Shown here: in pieces, positions 1 to 8,074 of the stretch
Layout of the letters: the number at the start of each line of letters is the position of its first letter
Numbering within the stretch: position 1 is the stretch's first letter
From: Gammaproteobacteria bacterium
Lineage (GTDB): Bacteria; Pseudomonadota; Gammaproteobacteria; Ga0077536
Direction of reading: 5' to 3'
DNA length: 64,000 nucleotides
Assembly (NCBI GenBank): GCA_016191285.1
Contig: JACPPA010000007.1
Coordinates: 43,953-107,952 of the forward strand
Notes under the pieces: model-generated
Seen by the model: the letters and a program-made list of their open reading frames with translations, nothing else
What the model was told of the DNA's origin: nothing
Databases searched by the model: none
Made by a program: the position numbers and the translations under genes

Positions 1-148
1 GCCGCAAATGCGGCGAGCGCGGCGCATGCGCACCCGTACGCAAATCGTGAAGGTCGTTTAAACAAAGCTAACTGCGCTATTTGCATGCATGACCGGTGAA
101 CGGTTATCCGCTATGACGTTTACGTTAAACGCGCATTCATAAAGACAG
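1..148. other. Window edge, no gene assigned
   Basis: Frame 1 of the plus strand is open from base 1 to a TGA at 97-99, so the 3' end of an upstream gene is possible. The roughly 32 residues it would encode are alanine-rich and match nothing I recognise. No start codon with a ribosome site is visible on either strand. Confidence 0.3.
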
Positions 149-176
149 AAAGCCCCGGGCTAAAACCTGGGGCTTT
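149..176. terminator. Bidirectional terminator-like hairpin
   Basis: The arms AAAGCCCCGGG (149-159) and CCTGGGGCTTT (166-176) pair over 11 positions with one G-U pair, around a 6-base loop. The A/T ends of the stem supply short T runs on both strands. It lies about 100 bases past the stop of the minus-strand exported-protein gene and could also end a gene entering from the left. Confidence 0.55.
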
Positions 177-225
177 GAACACTACTGGTAAAGAATTAAG
201 GCGCACTGTTAGCACAGTCACCACC

Positions 226-262
226 GAGGCATGGGTAACCGCAAGGTGGCTACCCATGCCTC
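226..262 (-). terminator. Long hairpin just past the 280-1971 stop codon
   Basis: The arms at 226-240 and 248-262 pair over 15 positions with one mismatch (GAGGCATGGGTA against TACCCATGCCTC), around a 7-base loop. It starts 18 bases after the stop of the minus-strand gene. No T-tract follows, so it may stabilise the 3' end of the message rather than terminate it. Confidence 0.4.
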
Positions 263-279
263 TGTGCTTTACCTCATTC

Positions 280-1971
280 TTATAGACCAGAGGCTTGCGA
301 CTGATTGACGGTCACCGGCGATAAGCAGGCATTCAACCCGCCGCCAGCACCACGGGTGGCGAGTGCAATCGGTTTGTCGAGGACGTCGGAGGGATTACCC
401 GAACCGTTAGCAACCGCAACCAATGGGGGAACCGGTGCAAGTGCTGCGCCTGCGATCGCGTTCCCGACTAAACCTGAGAAGCCGAATAATTGGGGAAATT
501 TCGAATTGAGATTGTTCAAAACATTCGGATTCCCGAGGTTGGTGGAAAGCGCCGTGGCGACCGCCAATTGACCGCCCGCCAAGGCCGGGGCCCAACCAGC
601 AGGGCCAACGGCTGCCGTGCGCCATTGCATGGTGCTTTCGTAGAAGTAATCGTAGGTACCTTTGACGGTGTTAAGGACCGTCGGCGATACTCCGTTAAGC
701 TTGACGAAGCGCCATTGGCTGGCGGCTCCGGCGACTGTTTCTGAAGTCAGTACGCCCAATGCCCCACGAAGTGCCGTGTCATGGGCAGTCAAGTTGGTCG
801 GGATCGTACCACCAGAGGAATTCTCAACCACAAACGGAAGACTAGATATCCCACTGACGCCACCGCCCGCAGCAGTCGCCATTAATTGGGCTCCATTCAC
901 GCACCCCTGCTGCATGAATTGTATTTCCGCACCATGTTCGGTGCCCGAGCTGGGCACACGCCGTTCGATGTAGACACCAGTGTCGGCCATCGGCAGATTG
1001 TAAGGCGCAGGCGCAAGGGCTTGGTTGAGGGTCAGGCCTGCTGTATAGGAACTGCTGAGTAAACTCCAATCACCGATATTCTGAGTGAATAGACCCTGCA
1101 CCTGCTCCTTGGTCAGGCTCGGCATGCAGCGTTCGGTATTGCCCACGATGTTAGCTGGAGCGGGTGCGGCCACGGTGTAGCCAGCGGTATTCGGGTTGCA
1201 ATCCGCGTTAGTCGCCCCGGCCGGATCAAATTGCAAAACCTGCAGGCGCTGAAAGACACCCTTGGTGACCGGAAGGCCGAAGATGACGCCGGAGATGCCC
1301 TTCGGCGGTATCGCGCCGAGTTCTCCGCCGTTTAAGACTGGCGCAAACACCGCCTTGAAAACGTTCGGCTCTTCATCTGAAATCCCGGCATCGGAATAGC
1401 TGTCTGCGCCCGGCACTTTCGGAGGCGCTAAGACGACGTTGGTATTAGCCACGGTGGTGTGATCGGTGCAAGCCATGAAATTGGCTGCCGGCGACGCGCA
1501 GTTGATGGCGCCGACGACGCCAGCGGCAGCCGCGGCGGCGGCGGTATCTAAGAAGGACGCGATGACCGTGGTGCCATCAGCTTGAAGGACGCCGTTGTTG
1601 ACCAGATTCGAACCTCTTACGAGTGTGCCTACCCCAGTGCCCGAGCCCCCATTCGAGCGCTTGAACACGGCAAGACGCAAGCCTGCGGCGCCGGATTGCG
1701 TGCCCCCGGTGCAGAAATAAAGCTTGTTGTTGTTGTCCGGCGTGTGATAGATATCGAGCGTCCCCGGCGCGCAAATCGCGGGATTCCCGGCGCCTTGAAG
1801 GCGCATCAGATTGTTCAAGCCGGCGTCATGGGCGGAAGAACCGCCGACGCGAAGCGTTACCTGGCCGGCGTTTTCGGCGTATTGCGCCATCGGTAGGGCA
1901 TGGGCGCCAGCGGTACAGGCCACGGCCACGGCGGCGGCAAGCGTTTTGTAAGCGAATTTGCTGTTCATCAT
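280..1971 (-). CDS. Exported PstS-like (type 2 periplasmic-binding fold) protein
   Basis: About 563 residues. A signal peptide is clear: MMNSKF, a hydrophobic stretch rich in Ala and Val, then a likely AHA cleavage site near residue 24. The mature start (VTLRVGGSSAHD), a segment reading LTKEQVQGLFTQNIGDWS and a later VPSSGTEHG recall phosphate-binding proteins of the PstS type, which have a similar 'sluice' segment and an SSGT phosphate-binding turn. Length and insertions are greater than in PstS, so the ligand is unknown. The start was placed at the tandem ATGs 1971/1968 because GGAG lies 5-8 bases upstream; longer readings have no signal peptide at their front. It lies 115 bases downstream of, and co-oriented with, the PEP-CTERM gene, so the two may share a transcript. 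Confidence 0.6.
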   Translation of the reverse strand: MMNSKFAYKTLAAAVAVACTAGAHALPMAQYAENAGQVTLRVGGSSAHDAGLNNLMRLQGAGNPAICAPGTLDIYHTPDNNNKLYFCTGGTQSGAAGLRLAVFKRSNGGSGTGVGTLVRGSNLVNNGVLQADGTTVIASFLDTAAAAAAAGVVGAINCASPAANFMACTDHTTVANTNVVLAPPKVPGADSYSDAGISDEEPNVFKAVFAPVLNGGELGAIPPKGISGVIFGLPVTKGVFQRLQVLQFDPAGATNADCNPNTAGYTVAAPAPANIVGNTERCMPSLTKEQVQGLFTQNIGDWSLLSSSYTAGLTLNQALAPAPYNLPMADTGVYIERRVPSSGTEHGAEIQFMQQGCVNGAQLMATAAGGGVSGISSLPFVVENSSGGTIPTNLTAHDTALRGALGVLTSETVAGAASQWRFVKLNGVSPTVLNTVKGTYDYFYESTMQWRTAAVGPAGWAPALAGGQLAVATALSTNLGNPNVLNNLNSKFPQLFGFSGLVGNAIAGAALAPVPPLVAVANGSGNPSDVLDKPIALATRGAGGGLNACLSPVTVNQSQASGL

Positions 1972-2086
1972 CAAGACTCCAAATCGAATAGATAGAAATT
2001 GAATTGATTTCTCAAGCTGGGGACGTTCTGCCCCCGCGCATGACCTCGTCATGCCTTCGGACCTGAGTTGCAAGGGTGTCGCTGGT

Positions 2087-2872
2087 TTACGAACGGCGAC
2101 GCCCAACAGTCACCAGGCCCATGAGGCTCGAACCCAGCATCCACAATGCCGCCGGTACCGGCACGGCGGCAGGGGCGGCATACACGAGCGAATCGGTGCT
2201 GAGATTGAGGTTCCAGTTGTTGAGCTTAGTAAGGAGTGGCACTTTGATACCGCTTGCGGAATTAGCGGTGTCGTACAACCAAGCAGTCAGTGTGGCGCCG
2301 TTAACGAGGAGGGCTGCATTGCTGGTGGCGTAATTCGCGCCCCAAGTATCAGCCCAGGCACCATTACCCGCGAAGGAGGGATCGACAGACGAAGTTGCCG
2401 TGACAGGAGTACCAGCAACAAAACCTTTGTCAGCGGCAACCAGATAGGCTTGAAAGGCCGCCGACGCATTCTTAACGCCAGAAGCCAAGACCCCGACCGG
2501 GCCGTTGACGCTGGTGGAATCAAACGACGTTAAGTTTCGGTAGCCTTTAAACATCGCGCCGACGTTATCGGCTGCGACCACACCCCAGATCGCGTTATTC
2601 GTGGGGCCGAAGAAGCTGTTGAGGCCGGCCACGCTAAAGGTCTGGGTGGTGTTGGGCGCGGTTACGATGTCGTCCAGGCGTTTGTTCAGTCCTTCGATAA
2701 AGGACTTTCCTGAGAGGGAATCGTACGCGAAGAACAGGATGGAGCTATTGTTAGCGCTGGAGGGGATTAAAGGGTTGGCGTCGAATTGGACGACCGCGGC
2801 GTTCGCCGCCTGACTGGCGCCAACCATGCCGATGGCAACTACCATCGTCTTAAGCTTGGAAGATAATTTCAT
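2087..2872 (-). CDS. PEP-CTERM-type exported protein
   Basis: 261 residues. The N-terminus is a signal peptide (MKLSSKLKTMVVAIG... cleaved near ANA). The C-terminus has the three parts of an exosortase sorting signal: a VPVPAA motif (the VPxPA variant of PEP), a hydrophobic segment (LWMLGSSLMGLVTV) and a basic tail GRRRS. In this family an exosortase removes the tail at the inner membrane and the protein goes to the cell surface or extracellular matrix. The middle is Ala/Asn/Ser-rich with no domain I recognise. GGAG sits 8 bases before the ATG. No exosortase gene is in the window. It may be co-transcribed with the PstS-like gene downstream. Confidence 0.75.
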   Translation of the reverse strand: MKLSSKLKTMVVAIGMVGASQAANAAVVQFDANPLIPSSANNSSILFFAYDSLSGKSFIEGLNKRLDDIVTAPNTTQTFSVAGLNSFFGPTNNAIWGVVAADNVGAMFKGYRNLTSFDSTSVNGPVGVLASGVKNASAAFQAYLVAADKGFVAGTPVTATSSVDPSFAGNGAWADTWGANYATSNAALLVNGATLTAWLYDTANSASGIKVPLLTKLNNWNLNLSTDSLVYAAPAAVPVPAALWMLGSSLMGLVTVGRRRS

Positions 2873-3353
2873 GCAAAAGTCTCCATTAGTGGGTTATTTG
2901 AGATCTAACTTTTCCGATTTAATCGTCTGAGGGTTTTCGTTCGTCACCGCAGTGGCTGTTAATCAGGCGTTCCTCCTTTTTCGCCGCTAAGCAGCACTCC
3001 TGCGCTGCCACCCGTTTTACGAATCTGGCGGTTCCGGTCTGGTTATTGCGAACCACCTTCACTCCGGATTCGCCGTGAAGTTTGGGCTCGGAATAAGTCC
3101 GCCGTTTTAAGGTTCGGTTAAGTCTTTGTTACACGGCGCGCAACTCCATGCGTGCCGCGATCCGATGGTTCGTGCGAGGAGTATCGAGACGTTAAATGAC
3201 AGCTTCATGACGGTTGAATGACACGAGCGAATGGAAGGATGGAGAATCCGGAACTATTTCCGTTTGTGACAAGTATGCGAAGAGACCGCCATGTAGGCCG
3301 TGCGGCTGGTGTATGTCTTTACAAGCTATGGCCGTAAAGAGCATTGTCGCTCC
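2873..3353. other. Intergenic region between divergent genes
   Basis: This holds the leader of the PEP-CTERM gene (minus) and of the phosphatase gene (plus). No convincing sigma-70 or sigma-54 promoter or long inverted repeat stood out. A long open frame antisense to the phosphatase runs into this region and looks like a composition artefact. Confidence 0.4.
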
Positions 3354-3848
3354 ATGACCACCAAAACCTACAACGTCCTTTTTCTCTGCACCGGCAACTC
3401 CGCGCGCTCGATCATCGCCGAGGCGATCATGAATCACCTGGGGCACGGTCGCGTTCGAGCCTATTCGGCTGGCAGTCACCCCACGGGCAACGTCAATCCC
3501 TTTGCCCTCGAAACCCTTTCGGCGTTGGACTATCCAATCGACACGCCCCGCAGCAAAAGCTGGGATGAATTCGCGAGGCCGGAATCGCCGCCGCTCGATT
3601 TTGTGTTTACGGTTTGCGATAACGCGGCGGGAGAAGTGTGTCCGCATTGGCCGGGGCAACCGATGACCGCGCACTGGGGTATCGAAGATCCGGCTGCCGT
3701 GGAAGGATCGGAGCTGGATAAGAAACGCGCTTTTACGCAAGCCGCGCTTTATTTACGGCGCCGGATCGATTTGTTTCTTAACCTGCCATTGGCCGCGCTC
3801 GATACGCTGGCGCTACAAAAACGCCTCGACGAAATCGGCGGATCCTGA
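3354..3848 (+). CDS. Low-molecular-weight phosphatase / ArsC-type arsenate reductase
   Basis: 164 residues. The N-terminal NVLFLCTGNSARS is the phosphate-binding loop CX5R of the LMW tyrosine phosphatase fold, followed by SAGSHP and later TVCDNAAGEVCPHWPG. That last segment, with its Cys residues, is typical of ArsC proteins that reduce arsenate to arsenite through a cysteine relay. The ATG at 3354 was chosen because the family begins about 10 residues before the loop; a GTG at 3300 in frame is less likely. No arsR, arsB or acr3 gene is adjacent, so an arsenic role rests on the protein alone. It converges on the AraC regulator with 8 bases between stops. Confidence 0.8.
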   Translation: MTTKTYNVLFLCTGNSARSIIAEAIMNHLGHGRVRAYSAGSHPTGNVNPFALETLSALDYPIDTPRSKSWDEFARPESPPLDFVFTVCDNAAGEVCPHWPGQPMTAHWGIEDPAAVEGSELDKKRAFTQAALYLRRRIDLFLNLPLAALDTLALQKRLDEIGGS

Positions 3849-3856
3849 GCGAAAAC

Positions 3857-4876
3857 TCAAGCGCGTTTGGCGCGGTAATTTGCCGGCGAGGCGCCATACC
3901 ACCGCTTAAAAGTCTTGCCGAAATTCGCGGGGTTGCTGAAGCCGAGCGCGGCGGCGACTTCCTTGACCTTAGTCCGGTCGTTGGCGAGAAGTTCGAGCGC
4001 GCGCGTGCGCAGAAATTCATCCATGATTTTTTGGTAGGTGGTGCCCAGACGGCGCAGGCGTCTAATCAGGGTCCGCTGGCTGAGATGCAGGTCAGCGGCA
4101 ACTTCGTTAAGAGTCGGTAACGCGCGCGGACGATCGATGACTTCGAACGCGCGGCATAGGTAGTTGCGTAATTGACCCAGTGTTGTTCGTTCGCGGGATG
4201 ATGACATGGTTGCTTCACACTGCGTGAGTGCATGCGACCAGGTTGATTCAAGGTAGCCCAGATTGCGGAGTTCGCGCCAGGCCGCCGGCAATACCAGTGC
4301 ATTGCGCGGCGCATCGAAATGCACCGGACATTTGAAATAGCGAGAATAGTGCGCGGCATGTGGCGTTGGTGGGTAGTCGAGTTCGATCGAAACATTGCTG
4401 AGATCGACCGCGTACACTGTGTCTAGATATTGCTGGAGGATGATCAAGGGTGTTTCGATCAAGAGCGGTTTAGAGGCCGCCAAATCGATCAGCGGACACA
4501 GCTCGGCAAAGAACAGGGAGCGATCGCGACGACCCTGTAGGTGCAGGTAGGGGATGCGGACCGGAAAGTACTTGAGAAAGGCATCGAGGCCGTCGCCGAG
4601 CGTCGGCGCGCTCATGAGCGCGACGCTAAGCGGCCCGTGAAAGTGATCCGAGAGCGTGCCGGCCCACGCCAGGTACCAATCCGGCTGGGGCGCGAGAGCG
4701 AGGGTGTTACGGATGTATTGTAGGGCCTGCCGAACGCTGATGCGGCGGTCGGCATCGTTCAAATCGGCCACCGTAAGGCCGGTCCCCGCGAGCAAGCGTT
4801 CGGGGGCGAACAGGCGCGCGAGGTGTCGGCCGTAAGTCGCCGGCATCAGCAATTCCTCGATCGCCGCGCGGTCCAT
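3857..4876 (-). CDS. AraC-family transcriptional regulator (OruR/ArgR-like)
   Basis: 339 residues. The N-terminal ~200 residues fit the 'arabinose-binding domain of AraC' type found in OruR-like regulators. The C-terminal ~100 residues are the double helix-turn-helix, with LNEVAADLHLSQRTLIRRLRRLG as first recognition unit and KVKEVAAALGFSNPANFGKTFKRWYG as second. It is divergent from the epoxide-hydrolase-like gene at 5000, with 123 bases between the starts that contain two inverted repeats. By position it is the likely activator of 5000-6415. The inducer is unknown, but regulators of this kind beside catabolic genes commonly respond to the substrate. Confidence 0.85.
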   Translation of the reverse strand: MDRAAIEELLMPATYGRHLARLFAPERLLAGTGLTVADLNDADRRISVRQALQYIRNTLALAPQPDWYLAWAGTLSDHFHGPLSVALMSAPTLGDGLDAFLKYFPVRIPYLHLQGRRDRSLFFAELCPLIDLAASKPLLIETPLIILQQYLDTVYAVDLSNVSIELDYPPTPHAAHYSRYFKCPVHFDAPRNALVLPAAWRELRNLGYLESTWSHALTQCEATMSSSRERTTLGQLRNYLCRAFEVIDRPRALPTLNEVAADLHLSQRTLIRRLRRLGTTYQKIMDEFLRTRALELLANDRTKVKEVAAALGFSNPANFGKTFKRWYGASPANYRAKRA

Positions 4877-4898
4877 CGGCGTTGTCCTTCATTCTGAT

Positions 4899-4916
4899 CT
4901 GTCACTAAAGTAACAG
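4899..4916. promoter_or_regulatory. 18-bp near-palindrome, candidate operator
   Basis: On the minus strand it reads CTGTTACTTTAGTGACAG: two 8-base arms with one mismatch and a 2-base centre. A further CTGTCA/TGACAG pair spans 4899-4926. It lies in the divergent region of the AraC gene and the 5000 gene. Confidence 0.45.
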
Positions 4917-4925
4917 ATAATGACA

Positions 4926-4950
4926 GAAGCGTCCCTGTTCCCGACGCTTC
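4926..4950. promoter_or_regulatory. Inverted repeat GAAGCGTC-N9-GACGCTTC
   Basis: A perfect 8-base inverted repeat with a 9-base centre, 50 bases before the ATG at 5000. It could be an operator or a hairpin in the 5' leader of the 5000 transcript. Confidence 0.45.
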
Positions 4951-4999
4951 CCCGAGACTACCTTGTGCGGCATACCCAGCGCGATGGAGCGGAGGCCCT

Positions 5000-5413
5000 A
5001 TGACAGAAGAAGAGATCGTCGAACGCAATGTTAAGAAGGTGCGCTTGTTCATCGATGCCTGGGGCGCGATCGATCCGGAGGTCGCCATGGCGTGTCTGTC
5101 CGACGACATCGAATACATCAACCAGCCGCTGCCGCCGGTAGTTGGCCAGCAGGATGTGCGGAAGATCGTCGAAGGCATCATGAAGCTCTCGCACAAAGTG
5201 CACTGGGAATTGCGCAGCTGCTTCGGTCGCGGCAACACCGTCGTTACCGAGCGCCTAGACTGTTGGGATTTCAATGGCCGTGGTTGGGGACTCAAGCTCC
5301 CTTGCATCGGTATGTTCGAAGTCAACGCCGAGGGCAAGATTTGCGGCTGGCGCGATTACTTCGACAACCGCATGTGGTTCGACAACGGCGGACCAACCTT
5401 GCATCTCGACTGA
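5000..5413 (+). CDS. Limonene-1,2-epoxide-hydrolase-like protein (copy A)
   Basis: 137 residues, the size of the LEH/SnoaL-like fold (cone-shaped alpha+beta barrel). All residues used by limonene-1,2-epoxide hydrolase can be placed: Tyr39 and Asn41 (EYIN) to hold the water, Arg85 and Asp87 (TERLD), and Asp119 in WRDYFD. Known LEHs open an epoxide to a vicinal diol by direct water attack in the cytoplasm. The complete set argues for a real hydrolase rather than a binding-only SnoaL relative; the substrate is unknown. First gene of a plus-strand cluster divergent from the AraC regulator; a paralogue lies at 5996. Confidence 0.75.
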   Translation: MTEEEIVERNVKKVRLFIDAWGAIDPEVAMACLSDDIEYINQPLPPVVGQQDVRKIVEGIMKLSHKVHWELRSCFGRGNTVVTERLDCWDFNGRGWGLKLPCIGMFEVNAEGKICGWRDYFDNRMWFDNGGPTLHLD

Positions 5414-5495
5414 TTTTTGACTAGCGAGCGCGGTCGCCGGCTGCGCTCGAACCTCTGACCTCGCGACGACGCACTAGCAACCGGGAGTAGCACGC

Positions 5496-5966
5496 ATGCA
5501 CATAGGACATACCGCGATTTTCCAGAGCCCGAATCAGGCCGTGTCGGATTACCAGATCTATCGGGAAGACATGGCGCTAGCCAAAGCAGCCGCCGATCTC
5601 GGCTTCCACTACGAGTTGCTCGGTGATCACTTCAAGAACATCAAGAACTACGAGCACTACCAACAGCAGGCCGCGACCTATGATGAGAACGGGGTGGTTG
5701 ATCTGTTCCTGTCCATGCAGGTTTACGGCACACCCGCGCAGTGCTACGCCAAGGTCAAGGCCATGCATGAGATGTTCGATATCTGCGGCAACGTGTCGGC
5801 TTTTAAGTTTGCCGGCATGCCATTCGCCGACGCGCCGGCGAGCCAGCGCGTGTACGCGAAGGAAGTGATGCCCGAACTGCGCAAGCTGGGTCCGCCGGCG
5901 CCCTTCGACAGCGACGAGATCATCGCGCCGGCGTTCATGGCCAAGCGCAAGTTGCGCGCGGCCTAA
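5496..5966 (+). CDS. Luciferase-like monooxygenase with a large internal deletion
   Basis: 156 residues, against roughly 350 for full-length bacterial luciferase-family oxidoreductases. Residues 1-40 (GHTAIFQSPNQ... YREDMALAKAAADLGF) match the start of the TIM barrel. From about residue 45 (GDHFKNIKNYEHYQQQ... YGTPAQCYAKV... MPELRKLG) the sequence matches the C-terminal part. The central barrel with most flavin and substrate contacts is missing, yet the reading frame is kept. CGGGAG precedes the ATG by 8 bases. It could be a surviving fragment, a regulatory remnant or an expressed non-catalytic protein; catalysis is unlikely. A more decayed relative follows at 6636. Confidence 0.6.
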   Translation: MHIGHTAIFQSPNQAVSDYQIYREDMALAKAAADLGFHYELLGDHFKNIKNYEHYQQQAATYDENGVVDLFLSMQVYGTPAQCYAKVKAMHEMFDICGNVSAFKFAGMPFADAPASQRVYAKEVMPELRKLGPPAPFDSDEIIAPAFMAKRKLRAA

Positions 5967-5995
5967 TCCTGTATCGCACGGAAGAGGAATATCTC

Positions 5996-6415
5996 ATGAC
6001 TAAAGACACCAATTGGAAAATCGCACGCAACGAAGCCGCCGTGCGCGCGTTTCTTAAGGGCTGGGACGATCGCGATGTCGAGGCCTGCATGGCACTAGTC
6101 ACCGACCACATGTGTTATCTCAATCAGCCGCTCGAGGCGATTCGCGGCAAAGCCAATGTGCGCAAGATGATCGCCTCGATTTTCGCACCGGCGAAGAAAG
6201 TCGAGTTCAAGCTCATCAATGTCTTCGGCCACGGCAACCAGGTTATCACCGAGCGCCTCGACCAGTGGGATTGGAACGGCAGCGGTACTTGGCAATTAAA
6301 ACTGCCGGTGTGCGGCATGTTCGAACTGACCGAGGACGGCAAGATCGCCGAATGGCGCGAGTACTACGACAACCAGCACTGGAGCAAGTACGGCGGGCCC
6401 AGCCTGGAGTTGTAA
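5996..6415 (+). CDS. Limonene-1,2-epoxide-hydrolase-like protein (copy B)
   Basis: 139 residues, clearly paralogous to the gene at 5000 (shared NQPL, VRK, TERLD-WDWNG, GMFE and GGPSLEL blocks). The water-positioning Tyr41/Asn43 and Arg87/Asp89 are present. The last motif reads WREYYD, so Glu122 replaces the catalytic Asp of WRDYFD. That keeps an acid but lengthens the side chain, so activity may be changed or lost. AGAGGA stands before the ATG. It begins 29 bases after the truncated monooxygenase gene. Confidence 0.7.
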   Translation: MTKDTNWKIARNEAAVRAFLKGWDDRDVEACMALVTDHMCYLNQPLEAIRGKANVRKMIASIFAPAKKVEFKLINVFGHGNQVITERLDQWDWNGSGTWQLKLPVCGMFELTEDGKIAEWREYYDNQHWSKYGGPSLEL

Positions 6416-6455
6416 ATCAACGGCGTTTGCGCAGGTGTCTGCGATCGGTTGTCAA

Positions 6456-6559
6456 CCCGTCGTTGCGAGCGAACGCGAAGCAATCCAGTCGAACAATCTG
6501 GTGCAACGCCGCCCCTCCCCTGGATTGCCGTGTCGCCTTCGGCTCCTCGCAACGACGGG
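6456..6559. repeat. Dispersed 104-bp palindromic repeat (GTCGTTGCGAG type)
   Basis: It is bounded by a perfect 14-base inverted repeat, CCCGTCGTTGCGAG / CTCGCAACGACGGG, with internal CAATCCAG/CTGGATTG arms. A diverged copy lies at 56361-56475. This is a familiar non-coding interspersed repeat of proteobacteria. Confidence 0.75.
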
Positions 6560-6635
6560 TAAGAATTCGCACCGAGTCGAAGGTCCGCGCGCTCGAATCA
6601 ATCTTTCAACCAAATGGCAGGGAACACACCCCTCC

Positions 6636-6773
6636 ATGCAGGACACATGGCGATTTTTCAGAACCCGAACCGAGCAGTCTCGGACTATCGGATTTATCGC
6701 GAAGACATAGCCATCGCGAAGGAATGCGCGGATCTTGGCTACCAGTCGGTATCTCAAAAATTACGAGATTAAG
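6636..6773 (+). pseudogene. Remnant of a second luciferase-like monooxygenase
   Basis: The DNA aligns with the start of the gene at 5496. ATGCA then GGACACATGGCGATTTTTCAG corresponds to its start with a 4-base loss, followed by codons for AIFQNPNRAVSDYRIYRED and AKECADLGYQSV. The sequence then jumps to a TCAAAAATTACGAG stretch, homologous to the IKNYE stretch of the other copy but in another frame, and stops at a TAA. This copy has therefore also lost the middle of the gene and in addition is frameshifted. Order and orientation match copy A (epoxide hydrolase then monooxygenase). Confidence 0.7.
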
Positions 6774-7066
6774 ATGCCTGAGCGTCCCCTTCTCGCGTGG
6801 GGGCGTATCCGCTTCGCGCCGCTAACATTGTGGTGCGCTTCATGGCGGTCCGCCCGGAGCATCATCCCTGCGGCAACGCTAAACACCTCTGATCACGTGG
6901 TCGACAATGCCGGAGCTATGCGTTCCGAGCCAGCACGCAGTCTTAAATTGTCGTCCCCAAATTTGGTTAATGGTTAGGGACCGAGGTATAAGGTTCGAAG
7001 GCGGGCAGCATTTACCTGTGCGCTTGCTATCAGCGCTTAAAAATATCAACCACTAAGAGTCGACCG
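6774..7066. other. Intergenic region, nothing recognised
   Basis: About 290 bases between the monooxygenase remnant and the oxidoreductase gene. I could not align it to the C-terminal part of the monooxygenase. It must hold the promoter for the 7067 operon, but no clear hexamers were found. Confidence 0.3.
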
Positions 7067-8074
7067 ATGAAATCCTATCAACTAGCCATGGGCGGTGGCG
7101 TCGACGATCTAAAGACCGAGGAACACGCCGTGCCGCGCCCGCAAACGAGTGAAGTACTGGTCCGGATGCGCGCAGCGGCGCTCAATTATCGCGACCTGTT
7201 GCTCGCGACTGGACGTTATCCGCGAACGCAACAAGCGAGCATCGTGCCGCTGTCCGATGGCGCGGGAGAAGTGGTCGAGGTTGGCCCTGCCGTCACGCGC
7301 TTTCGCACCGGGGATCGCGTGGCCGGTATTTTCATGCAAAGCTGGTTAAGCGGTGTGATGCGCGATGGGGACGGTGACTCGGCGCTCGGCGGCTCGCGCG
7401 ACGGCGTGTTGTGCGAATATCGCGTGTTCGATGAACAAGGACTGGTCGCGATTCCAGCGCATCTATCGTTCGAAGAAGCCGCGACCTTGCCGTGCGCGGC
7501 AGTTACTGCCTGGCACGCGCTTTTTGCGCGTAAGCCGCTAACGCTCGGACAACAAGTATTGATCCTCGGCACTGGCGGCGTAGCGGCCTTTGCCATGCAA
7601 CTTGCGCGCGCTGCCGGCGCCACGGCCATCGTTACGTCATCCAGCGACGATAAGCTGGCCCGGATGCGCGAGTTCGGCGCTAGTCATGGGATTAATTACC
7701 GCGCTACGCTGGAGTTCTCGCGCGAAGTCCGACGGCTAACCGGTGGGATGGGTGTCGATCACGTGATCGAAACCGGCGGTGGCGGAACGCTGCTGCAATC
7801 GATCGCGGCGACCCGCCGCGGCGGTCAAATTCACCTGATAGGTGTAATTGCACCCGGGGCGATCGATCCCATTCATATCCTCCTCGCGAGTGTCGGTGTT
7901 CAGGGCATTGAAGTCGGCTCGCGGGAGATGTTCGAAGCGCTTAATCAAAGTCTCGCGCTGCACCGGATTCATCCCATCATCAGCCGCGTGTTCGAATTCA
8001 ATGAGGCGCAAGCCGCGTACCGGTATTTCGAGCGCGCCGAACATATTGGCAAGGTCGTGATCCAGATCGCATGA
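7067..8074 (+). CDS. Zinc-independent MDR alcohol dehydrogenase / quinone oxidoreductase family
   Basis: 335 residues, the usual MDR length. The GroES-like half begins MKSYQLAMGGGVDDL and has ALNYRDLL and DGAGEVVEVG. The Rossmann half has VLILGTGGVAAFAMQLA (residues 164-180) for NAD(P)H. The cysteine cluster of the structural zinc is absent, which points to the zinc-free quinone-oxidoreductase branch. The reaction cannot be fixed from sequence: NADPH-dependent enone reduction or alcohol/aldehyde oxidation are possible. Its stop overlaps the flippase start by 4 bases (ATGA), so translation is probably coupled. Confidence 0.8.
   Translation: MKSYQLAMGGGVDDLKTEEHAVPRPQTSEVLVRMRAAALNYRDLLLATGRYPRTQQASIVPLSDGAGEVVEVGPAVTRFRTGDRVAGIFMQSWLSGVMRDGDGDSALGGSRDGVLCEYRVFDEQGLVAIPAHLSFEEAATLPCAAVTAWHALFARKPLTLGQQVLILGTGGVAAFAMQLARAAGATAIVTSSSDDKLARMREFGASHGINYRATLEFSREVRRLTGGMGVDHVIETGGGGTLLQSIAATRRGGQIHLIGVIAPGAIDPIHILLASVGVQGIEVGSREMFEALNQSLALHRIHPIISRVFEFNEAQAAYRYFERAEHIGKVVIQIA

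Noticed and set aside
2980..3010. Sigma-54 promoter for the PEP-CTERM gene
   Set aside because: A TGGCAG...TGC pattern exists on the minus strand but the spacing between GG and GC is 12, not 10.
3192..3740. Long open frame antisense to the phosphatase/ArsC gene
   Set aside because: It is the mirror of a GC-rich coding region, has no ribosome site and matches no family.
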